A DNA stretch of 64,000 nt. It comes from Rhizomys pruinosus (lineage: Eukaryota > Chordata > Mammalia > Rodentia > Spalacidae). The stretch spans positions 1,715,905 to 1,779,904 of the forward strand of contig VZQC01007129.1 in assembly GCA_009823505.1 (NCBI GenBank). Reading direction: 5' to 3'. Positions within the stretch are counted from its first letter, which is position 1, and each line of letters starts with the position of its first letter. The notes beneath the pieces are model-generated. The model made no database searches. It worked only from the letters and a program-made list of their open reading frames with translations, and was not told where the DNA came from. Below, one piece after another: positions 31,378 through 43,484 of this stretch. Position numbers and translations under genes: made by a program.

Positions 31378-32477
31378 CCACTTTTCCAGTTCTTGTCCCC
31401 CAAGTATAATGTTAGCATTAATCACAACCTAAGACTTAAAAGCCCCACAGTCCTTAAAATGTCCAAACACTTAAAAGTTCACAGTCTGTTAAAAGTCTCT
31501 TAACTGTGGGCTGCTGTAAAATCCAAAACAAGTACTGTCTTATTTCAAAGGGAAGAATCAGGCACTCTCAAACAAAACCTAAGTCCAGCAAGTAGCTCAA
31601 GGCCAGACACCTGAGACTCACTCACAATCTTCTGGTCTCCAAAGGGTCTCGGCAGCTCCCCCTCTCCGACTCTGCCGTCCGTGGCACACTCATCTCGCAG
31701 GCCCAGGCCGACTCCATTCTACACCTACCGCTGCTCTTGGTGGTCGTCCCAGGGTACCGGCATCTCCAAAAAGCTGGGGTCGCTACTGAAACTGAGGCAG
31801 CACCTTCACCAATGGTCTCTTCTGACCTCTCCTGGTGCAAAGCCTCAGCTTCTCTCCATGACCCCTGCAATCATGGGGTCTTCACTGCAACCGAGGTGCA
31901 CTTCCACCAATGGTCTTTCCTGACCTCTCACAGTGCTGCTCTCTGTGACCCCCTCAAATTTCAACACCGGAACCATATAGGAGACTCTTACACATTACCA
32001 AGTCCTGCTTCTGGCTTGAGATGGAGGCTCAGGCCCCTTCTGGATCACAGCTTCTGTGTGCTGACCCTGAAGAAATTCTTCCCAGAAGATTTCACCACAG
32101 TGATGCTGGTCTCTTGTTACTTACAGCTGATTTTTCAGCCCCAGCTAACCAGCATCAATTGTCCCAGTACAACAAAGATTTCACTTCAGGTTCTGGTCTC
32201 TTGTTACTTACAGCTGATTCTTCAGCCCCAGCTGACCAGAACCCACAGATTACACAGTCCTGATGATCTCTGCTCCCCTTTGAAACTAGAAACTTCACAA
32301 GCCAGGCCTCCATCTTCTACAACTCCTTCAGCAAAACTGCTCCAAGCTCCACAGCAACGATCTTTAGGCATTCAATGATCTTCCCAGCCCAAAGTTCCAA
32401 ACGCCTCCACAATCCTTCCCCAAAACACCAAGGTCAGGTCTGTCACAGCAATACCCCACTCTTCTGGTACCAATTTC
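31378..32477 (-). mobile_element. ORR1-type MaLR internal region (copy 1)
   Basis: Minus-strand internal region beginning 'gaaattggtaccagaagagtgg' beside the LTR at 32478 and running to 31378, where about 50 bp before its expected 3' LTR are lost. Its distal ~510 bp match 32930-33430 closely. The plus-strand frame of 213 codons over it is antisense and not credible. Confidence 0.75.
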
Positions 32478-32883
32478 TGTTCTAGTTTGTCTTCCATTGC
32501 TGTGACAAAACACTCTGACCGACACCAACTTGGGGAGGAAAGGGTTTATTCAGCTTACATCTCCTGGGTCACAGTTCATCACTTAGGGAGCCCAAGGCAG
32601 GAACTCAGGGCAGGAACCTGGAGGCAGGAGCTGAAGCACAGGCCATGGAGGAATGCTGTTCACTGGCTTGCTCCCCTGGCTCATGCCCAGCCTGCCTTCT
32701 TATACGGTACACAACAACCTGCCCAGGGTGGCACCACTCATTGTGGGCTGGGCCCTCCCACACTGCTCGACAATCAAGACAATACTCCACAGATGTGGCC
32801 ACAGGCCAATCCAATGGAGCCAATTCCCCAATTGAGGCTCCCTCAACCCAGGTGTGTCAAGTTGACACTAAAGCTATCCAGCA
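32478..32883 (-). mobile_element. ORR1-type MaLR LTR between two internals
   Basis: 406 bp, reading in sense from TGCTGGATAGC with 'gtgtcaacttgacaca' to 'cagcaatggaagacaaactagaaca'. AATAAA lies in 'gctgaataaaccc'. It equals the solo LTR at 58069-58474 in length and structure. It has internal sequence on both sides. Confidence 0.85.
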
Positions 32884-33428
32884 CAATTGACCCCTTGTCA
32901 ACTTGACACACAAAACACATCACTATTAAACCACCACCTTTCCAGTTCTTATCCCCAAAGTATGATGTTAACATTAATCACAACCTAAGACAGTACAACC
33001 TTAAAAGCCCCACAGTCCTTAAAATGTCCAAATACTTAAAAGTTCACAGTCTGTTAAAAGTCTCTTAACTGTGGGCTGCTGTAAAATCCAAAACAAGTAC
33101 TGTCTTATTTCAAAGGGAAGAATCAGGCACACTCAAACAAAACCTAAGTCCAGCAAAGTAGCTCAAGGCTGGACACCTGGGACTCACTCACAATCTTCTG
33201 GGCTCCAAAGGGTTTCAGCAGCTCCCCTTCTCTGCTCTGCTGTCCACAGCACACACAGCTCATATCACAGACCCAGGCCAACTCCATTCCATACCTGCCG
33301 CTGCTCTTGGTGGTCGTCCCAAGGTCCCGGAATCTCCAAAAAGCTGGGGTCGCCACTGAAACTGAGGTTGCACCTTTACCAATGGTCTCTTTCTGACCTC
33401 TCCTGGTGCAAAGCCTCAGCTTCTCTCC
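32884..33428 (-). mobile_element. ORR1-type MaLR internal region (copy 2, truncated)
   Basis: The 3' part of a second internal region, adjacent to the LTR's upstream side. It stops abruptly at 33428, where a plus-strand MaLR begins. Confidence 0.75.
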
Positions 33429-34114
33429 ATGACCCCTGAAATGGAGCTACTGGACTTGGTGTTTTCCCTGCTGGTTTTCAGTCTTGTTTTGGTCCAGTAT
33501 TTCCTCACTGTGCCTCTATTTCTCCATTTTGGAATGGGAATATGTATTCAGTTCCACTGTATGTTGGGAGTATGTAATTTGCCTTTTGATTTTACAGGAG
33601 CTTACAGTTAAGAGATTGGCCTGTGTCTCAGAAGACATTTTGGACTATAGACTTTTGAATAGAATTGAGACTGGTAAAGACTATGGGGACTTTTAAGGTT
33701 GGACTAAATGCATTTTGCATTTTATATGGCCTATGGGGGCCAGGGAGTGGAATGTGGTGGTTTGAATGAGAGTGTCCCCCTATAGGCTTTAAGTATTCAG
33801 ACATTTTGTCTCCAGTTGGTGGCATTGTTCTTGGAAGTCTTAGAAGGTGTGGCTGTGCTGGAGGAAGTATGTCATTGGGGTCAGGCTTAGTGAGTTCAAC
33901 AAGCCTTGTGGTCTCCAGTTTCTCTCTCTGCTTCCTGTGCTCATTGTGAGATGTGAACCTCGGCTTGCTGCTCCAGCCCTGGCCACCATGCTTCCTGCCA
34001 CAATGGACTCTAATTCCCTGGAACCGTCAATCATAAGCTCAAATAAACTCTTCTTTTTACAAGTTCCCTTGGTCATGGTGGATTTATCACAGCAACAGAA
34101 AAGTGACTAATACA
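33429..34114 (+). mobile_element. MaLR internal end plus 3' LTR
   Basis: 33429-33752 is the last part of a MaLR internal region ('atggagctactggacttggt', 'tttggaatgggaatatgtatt'), the same as the minus-strand text at 16.7-17.0 kb. 33753-34114 is a 362-bp MT-type LTR, TGTGGTGG to TAATACA. The 5' LTR and most of the body are absent. Confidence 0.85.
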
Positions 34115-34117
34115 ACT

Positions 34118-34251
34118 TCTTACCTGCAGCTCTAAACTGCTGCAATTACAGTGTGTGCCATCACACCGGATTTATGCAATGCTGGGGATAGAACCCAGCA
34201 CTTCATGTATACCAGACAAGTACTCTGCCAACTGAGCCATATACTCAGCCC
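34118..34251 (-). mobile_element. ID/B4-type SINE
   Basis: The antisense tRNA-like head reads 'ggatagaacccagcactt...actgagccatatactcagccc'. A B1-like trace ('ttacagtgtgtgccatcacacc') precedes it, which suggests a B4-type composite. Confidence 0.65.
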
Positions 34252-37200
34252 ATACAGTATTCTTTTGGGTTTGGGGTGAGTAATGTACTTTTATCTCAAA
34301 GCTCACCAACATTGGACTGGAGGCCAGAGGGTTACAAACAACTGAATTTAGTAGCTGGCAGGAGGAAATAAGATATGAAGAATCACTCTTGCTACTTTTT
34401 GTCTTCTATTGGGCTGGCTGACCAGAGGAGTCTGATTAACATAGAGGTGTAAGTTAAAGGAAAAGAGGAAACATTTTCCATTTAGGAAAGAGAAGACAAA
34501 AGATGGGGGTGATTCTCTGCCTGAACCAGTTCCTAACTTGGTCATTTTTCACTCTTACTCTTAGAGCTGGGTGTGATGGTAAGTGGGTTTCCTATAGACC
34601 AGGCATAGGACACACAACATGTTCATCACCTTTTTGTGCATTTTACAGCTTTCAAGGTGTTTGGAAAGAAATCATTTCATTTAATACCCAAAGATAACAA
34701 ATGATGCACTCCTGCCCTTCCCTTCTCAGGCAAGTGAATAGAAGTTCTGAAAGTCAAGTGCATCATTTGCCGTGATTTATAGGACATGACATAGTTGTGT
34801 GAGGATGCACCTCAGGATTGCTTTGCCAGACTGTGGGATTTTACAGTGCTGTACTTCACATTAAAATTTTCTTCCAGTGACCTTTTAGTTGGCTTTGCCT
34901 TGGAAAATCATGGACTTGGTGAACTGTTTACAAACATGTTTAATTTGGATTAAGATAACTAGACTAAAGATAAATTATCCACTGTCATTGGGTCTTAAAA
35001 CTGAATGATTAGTAGAGATGATTCAGGTTAAAGCAAGCTATTATAGAAATAAATCACAAATAGTTATTCTAAATTGAACTGTATAATCAGTGGACTGCTT
35101 TATGAGCATAGCTATTTAGCTAGTTTTTAGGGATGTTTTAAAAAGTATCACACAGTGGTAGCTTAACAAGAGAAATTTAATTTCTGGCAGTCCTGGGGCC
35201 CAGAGATCTGAGTCTTAGGGGTCAGAAGTGTTGGCTTCTTCTGAGGGACTGTGAGGAGAAACATCTGTTCTTGGCTTTTCTTCTACTTTCTAGAGGTTTT
35301 CTGGAAATCATTGAGACTCCTTGACTTGTAATAGTTTTGGCTTATTATAATAGGGTATCCTATTATAATAGGATAGTTTTGGCCTCTGCCTTCATCTTGA
35401 TGTGATGCTTTTTCTATGTTTATATCAATGTTCTAATGTCTCCATTCTAGGATATCAGCCAGATTGGACTCATCTTAGTCCAATGAAGTCTTAGCTTAAT
35501 TATATTTATGGTGCCTCTGCTTTCAAACAAGCTCACACTCTAAGCTTCTGGAATGTGGGACTTGAACATGTTTTGAAGTGGACCCAAGAATCCATAACAA
35601 GTGTATGAACCATAGTGCTGTGACCTCCATCCAGCAGAGTAAGTTCCTTAGAAATAACTCTCACAGATTTCTGAAAATGGGGTGAGAATTTAAACCCTAA
35701 AAGAAAAATATGAGTGTAAAAAACTGAGGACTTTTGACATTTAATCACTGGCTTTCCTACCATCTCAACAGCAGAGCTCATCTTCTGTTTTTAACCAGTT
35801 TACCTTCTTTATATCACTGTAAAGTACTCAATCTAAAGTTTCATGTGATTTAGATTTTCCTTTTTTTCTTACCCATATTCTGGTTTACAAGAAATTCAAT
35901 TGAATCATATCCTTGCAAGTTTCACTACCATTGAAACAAAATCTAATTGCCTTGTCTCCAGGCCCATTGACCCCAACAGCCACCTAAGTCCACAGACAGA
36001 TGAAAGTGTTCATGGCCATGAGCTTCAGCTGTCAATCAGCTCATGAGGAAGTGGCGAGGTGAGTAGATGCTGAGTGGAGAGAGTCATTTCCTAAGTGAGG
36101 GGGAACCTTCAGTGGCAAACTCCTACACTTAACAGAGAGAAAGCTGCCTCCTCTTTAAGACTATTTTTACACCTTCAAAGTTATTCTTCTATTTGTTTCA
36201 GCTAAAACTCTTAGGAAACTTAAAAGAAACTCTGACTCATTCTTTCGGGTAAACTTGCCTCATAATTGTGAACTGAGCATTCCCACCTTTCTTTCCCTTT
36301 GGAACATGGGTTTTATGATTTTATACTAGGCATTCTCAGACTTTTTCTGTATATTACTTTTCTTTGTAAACACAACCCTAAACTGAGGATGCTCAGAAAT
36401 ATGATCTAGTGTAATGTGCTTTCCTGTGTGAACATGTAACAGGCTCCCTTCTCAAATCCCCATACCTTCTTCAAGGAGAGCATTACTTTGCAGGTGACAT
36501 CACTGCTCTTATTACTTGCTTCAAGTAACAGACCGTTCTCTGCTCAAATTCTGATGGCACTCATTGGCTTTCCATTCACTATGAGGGGAACACATTGCCT
36601 TCAGTTATAACTACTGAAAAGCTGTTCAGGGAGCATCCTAAATCCTCTCAATAGTGTGGAGGGTTCTAGAGGCATATCCAGGCAGATTTATTTTCAGAAG
36701 CTGGTACATGCAACTATGGAGCTCATAAAGTCCCAAATCCAGAGTGGGCCAGTGTTCTGGTGACCCAGGGAGAAAGCTGGAGTTCAAGTCCATAGGTCAT
36801 CTACAGAGTTCCTTCTTGCTCAGGGAAGGTCAATGTTTTGTTCCCTTAGGTCTTCAACTGGTGGATGAAATCCACCCACTTTACAATTTGTTTTTTCTCA
36901 GAACTCACCTATTTCAATGTCAACTTTACCCCTGAGGCCCAAATCCACCCATATAAAACTATCCAGAATAATCTATGGCCAAATACCAAATATTTGGACA
37001 TGGTGATCTAGCCAAGTACATACAGAATGAATCATCACAGTGAAATAAGATGGTTTCCTTGTGTTTTATTTGGGACTGAACCTAGGTCTTCACAAATGCT
37101 ATGTTAATACTCACAAATGCCATGTATGATGCCCCCACATCACCTGCTTGGCTTGCTGCTGCAGGTTCCTGCTTTTCAAATCTGTCACCTTCTAACCTTG

Positions 37201-38020
37201 CCTCAAAGATATCTTCATGGGAACAAAGCCTTGTACTCCTTCAAGCCACTGACAACTCCTTTGTTTTTTGACAAAACCTTTGTAAGGCACAGGTTTTCCT
37301 GCAATGTAGCTTCCAACTAGGTTTTAGTCTTGTCTTACCTACTTCTCCCCATGACCCCCTATTGTAACCTCTCAGACTTCTGACCTCATCTGTAGCTGCC
37401 ATGCCCTCTGATCTTGCCCATCTGTGCTTTGGCCAGAGTGCCTTCCTCCTTCTACTTTCTGAATAATCTTCAAGGGTCACCTCAATATCAACTCCCTTTA
37501 GAGGCCTGTTTAACCCCAGGAACAGATGGAGTTCCTCCTTCCATAGGGACTGATATCACACTTCTGTTGTTTTAACATCTCACTTGAGACTAGATCATAT
37601 ATAAAGAGCAGAAGTTTACATGTTCTGAGTGGGAACGTTCTATGCATGGACTTGAAGCTGTCATCTGCTGAAGGTCAATTGCTGCCTTATGGCATGGTAG
37701 AAGGCTTCGCATCGTGGGACAGAGCAAACTTGTTAACTTGGCTGTTTATTGCTTCTTTTACAATGGCATCATGGTCATCTACCCTCATGATATCATCTAA
37801 CCCTAACTACCTCCCAAAGGCTCTATCTCTAAAGACCATGAACATAAGAATTTGAGCATTAAACTCCCAATGCCTGAACTTTTTAGAGACACAGTTAAAC
37901 CACAGCAGGATTTCATGGCTCTTTGAGTATTACTGTTATTGTACTCACATAGCTGGGTAAGGCTGGATCATCTCATCCTCACAGTCTTCTCTCCAGAGCC
38001 TGGAACATATTTGCAGTGTT
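34252..38020. other. Unrecognised sequence, largest repeat-poor stretch
   Basis: I see no SINE, LTR, L1 or convincing exon in about 3.8 kb. Open frames here are all below 85 codons and without domains. A perfect hairpin stands at 35343-35370. This is the stretch most likely to hold old unique or regulatory sequence. Confidence 0.4.
35343..35370. other. Perfect 12-bp inverted repeat
   Basis: TATTATAATAGG and CCTATTATAATA separated by GTAT form a perfect 12-bp AT-rich stem with a 4-base loop. Confidence 0.85.
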
Positions 38021-38024
38021 ATTC

Positions 38025-38296
38025 TCACTGGTGAGTTTGTCTTGCTGCTGTGACCAACTCCTTGGATTCCAATGTGGACTGAAGACTAACAGATCTCCTG
38101 GAATCCATTAGGCCCTCAGTGCCAGATTGAGACTATTCAGAGATCCAGCCTCATGGTCTGACTGAGAAACTACTGATTCTCAGCCTCTCCAGTGTGGTGC
38201 AGCCATTTTTGGACTACTCCTGTGAGCTAATCTAACAAATCCATACATTTATATGCATTAGGTTGATTCTGTTTCTTTAGAGAACCCTGACTAAAA
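38025..38296 (+). mobile_element. ERVL-type LTR, 5' end unclear
   Basis: Ends 'tttagagaaccctgactaaaata' and is followed by 'gattgtggtactaggagtggttctagag', the typical leucine-tRNA primer-site region of ERVL/MaLR elements. It shares its body with the fragments at 1 and 13690. Confidence 0.65.
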
Positions 38297-38433
38297 TAGA
38301 TTGTGGTACTAGGAGTGGTTCTAGAGAACCAGAATTGAATGATGAGTTTCTTTAATGGGCTTGGTGGTATCTGGAGCAGGCTCTCCAACTCAAGAAAGTG
38401 TACAGTTATTAAAGACTCATCTGGCTAGGCATG

Positions 38434-38543
38434 GTGGTGTACACCTTTAATCCCAGAACTCAGAAGGAAGAGGCAGGTGGCCAGCCTGGCCTACATAGTG
38501 AGTTCCAGGACAGCTGGAGCAACAGGGAGACTTTGTCTCAAAA
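38434..38543 (+). mobile_element. B1 SINE with internal deletion
   Basis: Sense B1 lacking about 20 bp in the middle, flanked by near-identical AAAGACTCATCTGG / AAAGACTCTTCTGG. It lies inside the ERVL leader. Confidence 0.85.
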
Positions 38544-40130
38544 AAAGACTCTTCTGGTAGCATGGAGAGCACCTAAAATCCATGGTGTAGAGTATTTGAA
38601 GCAATTATGAAGATGGACACATTTGAGTCCTCTAACTTGCCTCTTGTGAAGGGTAAGGAACTTAGTGACTCTCTGTATAAAATGTTTGACAATTTGTGGA
38701 AAAAGAAGGAAAACAATGATGTTGGATGGTTGCTCCTAGCATCTCTGGATAAAGTGATGGAGGCAAACAAGGAGTTCAATGATAAAATTAAGCAGCTTCA
38801 GATTTGCATCAACAAAGTTTTAAAGTTTCCAAGTGTGCCCTGGAAGAGAGTCTTTTCTCCAGCAGCCAAAGAACTAAAGTGGCAGAAAATCAAGCTGGAA
38901 CCCTTAGCATATGTTTGGCTGATTTACAATGCAAATATAATTCCCAGCCATGAATAGTGTCAGCAGTCAAAGGTACTTATAGGGATAGGTGGAATCCTGA
39001 AACTTGAGATGGAGATGTGTGTGAGAACCATGATAAGGATGAGGATTTTGAACCCTCAGACTCTGAGGGATTTACCTTACAGGAGGAAATAGTCTCCCCA
39101 CCCTTAGCAGAGAAAGCATCCCCACACCCTGCAGACCTGTCCTCTCCACCCTTGCCTGAGGAAACTAATCCCACCTTCCCAGAGGAACCTGATGTCCCTT
39201 GGTGCCCAGAAATTGCTGAATCTAGACCTATAACCAGAGTTAAGGTTAAGCTGGCCCCTGGAAATGAGATAGAAAGTGTGGTCCATGAGGAGGTGCACTA
39301 CACCACTAAAGAACTTAGTGAGTTTGCTAATTTATTCAGGTAGAAGCCTAATGAATATATGTGGGAATGGATTTTAAGGGAGTGGGATAATGGTGGAAGG
39401 AACGTAACATTGGATCAGGCTGAGTTCATCGATATGGGCTGGCTCAATGGAGATTCTAGGTTTAATATGGAAGCTCAAGTGGTTAAAAAGGGGTTAAAAG
39501 GTTTTTTTGATTGGGTGACTGAGGTATTTATCAAAAGATGGCCTGCTGACAGAGAGCTGGAGATTCCTGATAGTCCTTGACTTAGGGCTGACAAAGGGTT
39601 TGTAAGGCTCAGGTAAATTGGCATGCTCCAGTGGATTCAAAATGTAAAATCAAATCCAGAGGACATGCTTTTCCCTGAGTTTATAAGATGGAAAGTACTG
39701 AGAGAGGCGCCAGCCAGCACACTTGAAGAGCTTTGTTTTTCCTCTTTTCCTTGTGCCAGATCTTAGAGTTGGAGATGTCTCTGTTGGTTACATCATTTAA
39801 ATGTAAATGTAATAGGTTTAACAGGACCTCAGGGTGGGCGTCTGGTGGCAGCACTGAATCCGAGAAGGCCAGGTTAGTGTAGGTCTCAGAATGGGCAGCA
39901 AAGGCAAAGCAATGCCTATAATGGCATGACTCAAATAGATCTTTGTAACTGGCTAATTAATCATGTTGTGTCCAGGGACCAAATATATAAGAAGCCTACT
40001 AAGCAGAAAAGCTCTAGAACAAATGACAGAAAGTTAACGTTGAATCCTAGCAATAGAGAATCTCTTCCAGTCAACCAATTTCCAGACTTGAGACAGTTCA
40101 CAGACCCAGAACTCTTTGAATAAAGTGGAG
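38544..40130 (+). pseudogene. ERVL-type gag remnant
   Basis: Three frames in sense order: 38607-38957 (116 codons, from MKMDTFESSNLPL), 39017-39343 (108 codons, proline/glutamate-rich) and 39359-39580 (73 codons). The last two share a frame, separated by the TAG at 39341-39343. The text around the stop ('TTKELSEFANLFR', then 'WILREWDNGGRNVTLDQAEF') has the look of the ERVL/MaLR Gag capsid region, and a small frame at 39926-40123 may be its tail. No protease or polymerase follows. It is dead as a full gene, though the pieces are surprisingly readable. A host gene derived from such a Gag cannot be excluded, but the flanking LTR and primer site favour an ordinary relic. Confidence 0.6.
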
Positions 40131-40250
40131 GCTGGGTTCCCTTGAGGAAGGACCTTGTCACAATACCAAAGAGTTATGCTGTTTGGTTTTCTCCCATCCT
40201 TCCCCTGAGGGACCTGCAGCCTTTTTCTAGGGTAACTGTACATTGGGGAA

Positions 40251-41181
40251 AAGGAAGCAATCAGACTTTCAGAGGCCTATTGGAGGATGCAAGAACATTT
40301 AAAGGTACTTGAAATTGTGGTTAACAAGTGCTTGAGGATAACTCCTTCCTGGGACACCTTATGATGAATGACACAGGCTTGACTTCTGCTTTCAGCCAAG
40401 AGGGTCATTTATTACAAACCTCAATAAAGGAGTATGGACAGTAGAAGGACTGGAGGCAATGTGTGTCTAGTGCAAAAATGTCATTTTCCTAGAGAATGTT
40501 TTCCATCGGAGGTGCCAGGGTTGCTGAGTGGGACATCTGAGTCTTGTTACATCATTCCCAAAGGGCCTTGGAGTTCGGCAAAATGCTTTCTCTTTTCTGA
40601 AGGAACTGGCCCTTGTTTTTCATGAAGATGAATAATCCATGGGAAGCCCTAGGCACTGTTAGGATTTCTATTCTGAGAACATGAATATATATCACAAAGT
40701 AGGCTTCATCTTTTCGATAAGGTGGCTTATGACAAGCATTCCTCTTCCAGTATTGATGGGGTGAAAAGGGCTCCACTGTAGAGGCAGAGGCTTGCATCCT
40801 GGACATAGAATAGACATGAGCAGACAGCAAAATCAAGCTCAATTCTGTACTGATTACCCAGGTATTACACCACACACTTAATTAATACCCAAGGTCCAGG
40901 AAGATTGACATTTTAGGGATGAGGAAACTGAGGCCAAGAAGTATAAAGGACACACTCAATGTAACCAGCCCAGCTGTGTCTGACTCCCTTCTTCAATTTC
41001 TTTCTACAGGAAGTCAGGATATGACCCTGCAAGCTGATGTAGCAGAATACCACAGTTCCCCTAAATAGTAGAAATATCTCATCTCGCCTTGAAGATCTGA
41101 ATTCTGGAAATCCAAGATGTGGCATTGTCTGGCTTGATTTCTTTTGTGATCTCCTTCCTCAGCTCTTAGACAACCACCTTC
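40251..41181. other. Unrecognised sequence
   Basis: No 3' LTR for the ERVL relic is visible, and no gene is recognised. Confidence 0.4.
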
Positions 41182-41642
41182 TGTAAAGAGGGTCCAATTA
41201 TAAGGGAACAAGATAGACTCCCTTTTTCTATTTTGTGGAAATACACCATCCAAGAAGCAGTCCCCCATCCTCAAATTCCAGGAGAAACCACAGAATATCT
41301 CAATAACTAACAGGGAGGGACCAAAGGTTAAACATGTTTGCTCTTCTGCCAGGATGTACTCAGTGAGTAGATCCCCCCCACCCCCCATGGTGCCACCAAA
41401 GCCACTGGATATCCCCGACCTATCAGTCTAAAAATCATGCTTCCTCAATCCCTATGAATCAATAACAAAATGCCCAAACTGGAAATTTCCCCATTTGCAG
41501 TTTTTCCTTTAAAAGATCCCCCTCCCCCAGCTGCAGGACTGCTTCTCCCAGCCTGCTGCATCAGGAAGGTGGTGGTCCAACCTTGAGCTTGACTTAAAGA
41601 CTCTTTGTATTTACATTGGAGCCACATGTCCTGGTGGTCTTT
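41182..41642 (+). repeat. 5' LTR of VL30-like element
   Basis: Begins 'tgtaaagagggtccaattat' and ends at 'ctggtggtctttt'. It shares long blocks with 43485-43935, such as 'ggttaaacatgtttgctctt' and 'cctatcagtctaaaaatcat'. The last base is altered from the expected CA. Confidence 0.75.
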
Positions 41643-41677
41643 TGGAGGTCCCAGTGATCTGGGTGCTCATCCAGGAT
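41643..41677 (+). promoter_or_regulatory. Primer binding site region
   Basis: TGGAGGTCCCAGTGATCT at 41643-41660 matches the first 11 bases of a glutamine-type site. TGGGTGCTCATCCAGGAT at 41660-41677 matches a proline-type site at about 15 of 18 bases. Which one was used is unclear. Confidence 0.55.
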
Positions 41678-41876
41678 CCCCCAGACCCTGAGGACCCCGA
41701 TCCAGAGTCCAATACCAGCCAGTAAGTGTCTCAGTCTTGTCCTCTGTCTGTTGTCTTCTCTGTGCTCTTGTTTCAATCAGACCTCGAGGCAGCGGGAAAG
41801 AGCTATGAGTGGCCTATAGTGGATGCACTGGTAGGTCAAAATGCTGAAGGGCTCAGAAAGATGTTTCTGACCTGGG

Positions 41877-42006
41877 GGCAGATGAGGTGCCTGCCCAACA
41901 GAATAAGTATTTTTTCAGTCCAGAGGCAGATGAGGTGCCTGCCCAACAGAATTTTTTTTTGTTTGTTTGTTTTTTTGGCAGAGGCAGATGAGGTGCCTGC
42001 CCAGCC
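41877..42006 (+). repeat. Triplicated hairpin-forming leader repeat
   Basis: The unit GGCAGATGAGGTGCCTGCCC occurs at 41877-41904, 41925-41952 and 41983-42006. GGCAG and CTGCC can pair in each, so the leader RNA would carry three similar small hairpins. Confidence 0.85.
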
Positions 42007-42106
42007 AAAACCAAGTGCTTGGATTTTTCTGACTTCAGTCGCACCACGACCTGAGTGTTGGTTTTTCTGTTTTGTGTCTTGTGTTTATCAGACTTTGATG
42101 GACGTT

Positions 42107-42130
42107 ATGGGACAGACTGCTTCTTCCTAA
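42107..42130 (+). pseudogene. gag start stub (MGQTASS-stop)
   Basis: At the end of the leader an ATG begins MGQT, the usual start of gammaretroviral Gag with its myristoylation glycine, but a TAA stops it after seven codons. No long gag frame continues. Confidence 0.7.
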
Positions 42131-43484
42131 CCCCTCCCTTCTCCAATTCCAACTCCCCAAACTAACGCTGTTTATCCTGCAGGGAAAGTAGCCTCTCTGG
42201 TGACTTCTTTAGTCATTTCTGGTGACTTCATTAGCAACTTCCATGTGTCTAAGCACTCATCTAAGTTTTGTGTGTGGTTATAATTCAGTCATTATAATTG
42301 TCTTATGTTGGTTCTGTCAAACAAAGTGGGCACTTCAAGTTTCAATTCTTTATGTGCACAGAGTCATTCATTTTGGCATGCCAGACTAGATATGCATGTG
42401 CAAACTTTAAAAATTGACATTTAAAAATGCATTTAAAGGCATAAAATTTGGATACTATAGACATCTCTAAATTTATTGTCTCTGAGTCTATCAAATGCTT
42501 CACAACAGGTGGTAATTTTTATAAGAATTAACCTCTGAGTTGACTGTTTAAGGATCCTATTTTCTAAGATGACATTTTGGGTTGTGTTTGCTTTCAAAAA
42601 GGTAACTTGCTTACTTTGGAATTATCTATTATTTTTTTTTTTTTTGAGACCTCTGTGGAAGAAGACAGTTTGGATGGAGTTGTTACCTAAGGGAAAACTC
42701 ATGCTGTGACTATCGAAAATTCCTGGAAAGCAGATGCTGAGTCCAGACATCATGGACAAATAAACAGAAGGAAAGACAAATAATTGATGCTTTGGAACCC
42801 CTCATTGAGAGATTCCAATGGACTTTTAAGTTGGACATTTAATTCATCCTGTTCCTCTCTTGGTTCCCTGCCTAGAAAATGTACCCAGCTACTCTTGCCT
42901 TCACAGGCACTGGCCAAGGATTTTGTTCTCTCTGTAACTATACTTCTTGGGGTCTTTTAGATAGATCCACTGAGGTGCCACCTCCTATGCCCCTTTTCAG
43001 CATGGAAGAAGTCAGAGGGGTCAGCACCCCGATTTCCTCTTGGCAATTGGGATAACCTCCTCAGAGGGTAATTTGTTAAAAGAAGGAGCTAAAAAAATTG
43101 GCTAGGCAGTTTAGGGTCAAGACCCCTCCCCCACAAAGAGCCAGTTTCTTTCTCAGTTGAGAGCTGAGGACTTTTGCATCTGCCAGCGGACCTATCCTTC
43201 TGGTTGCTCTGACTCTCCATGGCTCATGCATCCTTAACTCACTTGTCAGTTTTTTTGACCAGCAGATCATTGCATCCTAAACTGACTGGTGGTCTTCATG
43301 AAAGAACAATTAGGAGCCATATGACTGATGGCTCTCAGGTCAGACCACACCAGACTTGACCAAAACAGTATAAAAGATAATTATTCAGACAGGAAGCCAT
43401 ATAAGGATGTCATCCAAATGGACTACATATCTTAAAATAAAGAGACCAAGATTGGTCTCTAGAGTACCCATAGGAATGGGGGAA

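Noticed and set aside
31737..32378. 213-codon plus-strand frame
   Set aside because: Antisense to an ORR1-type MaLR internal region, with no recognisable domain.
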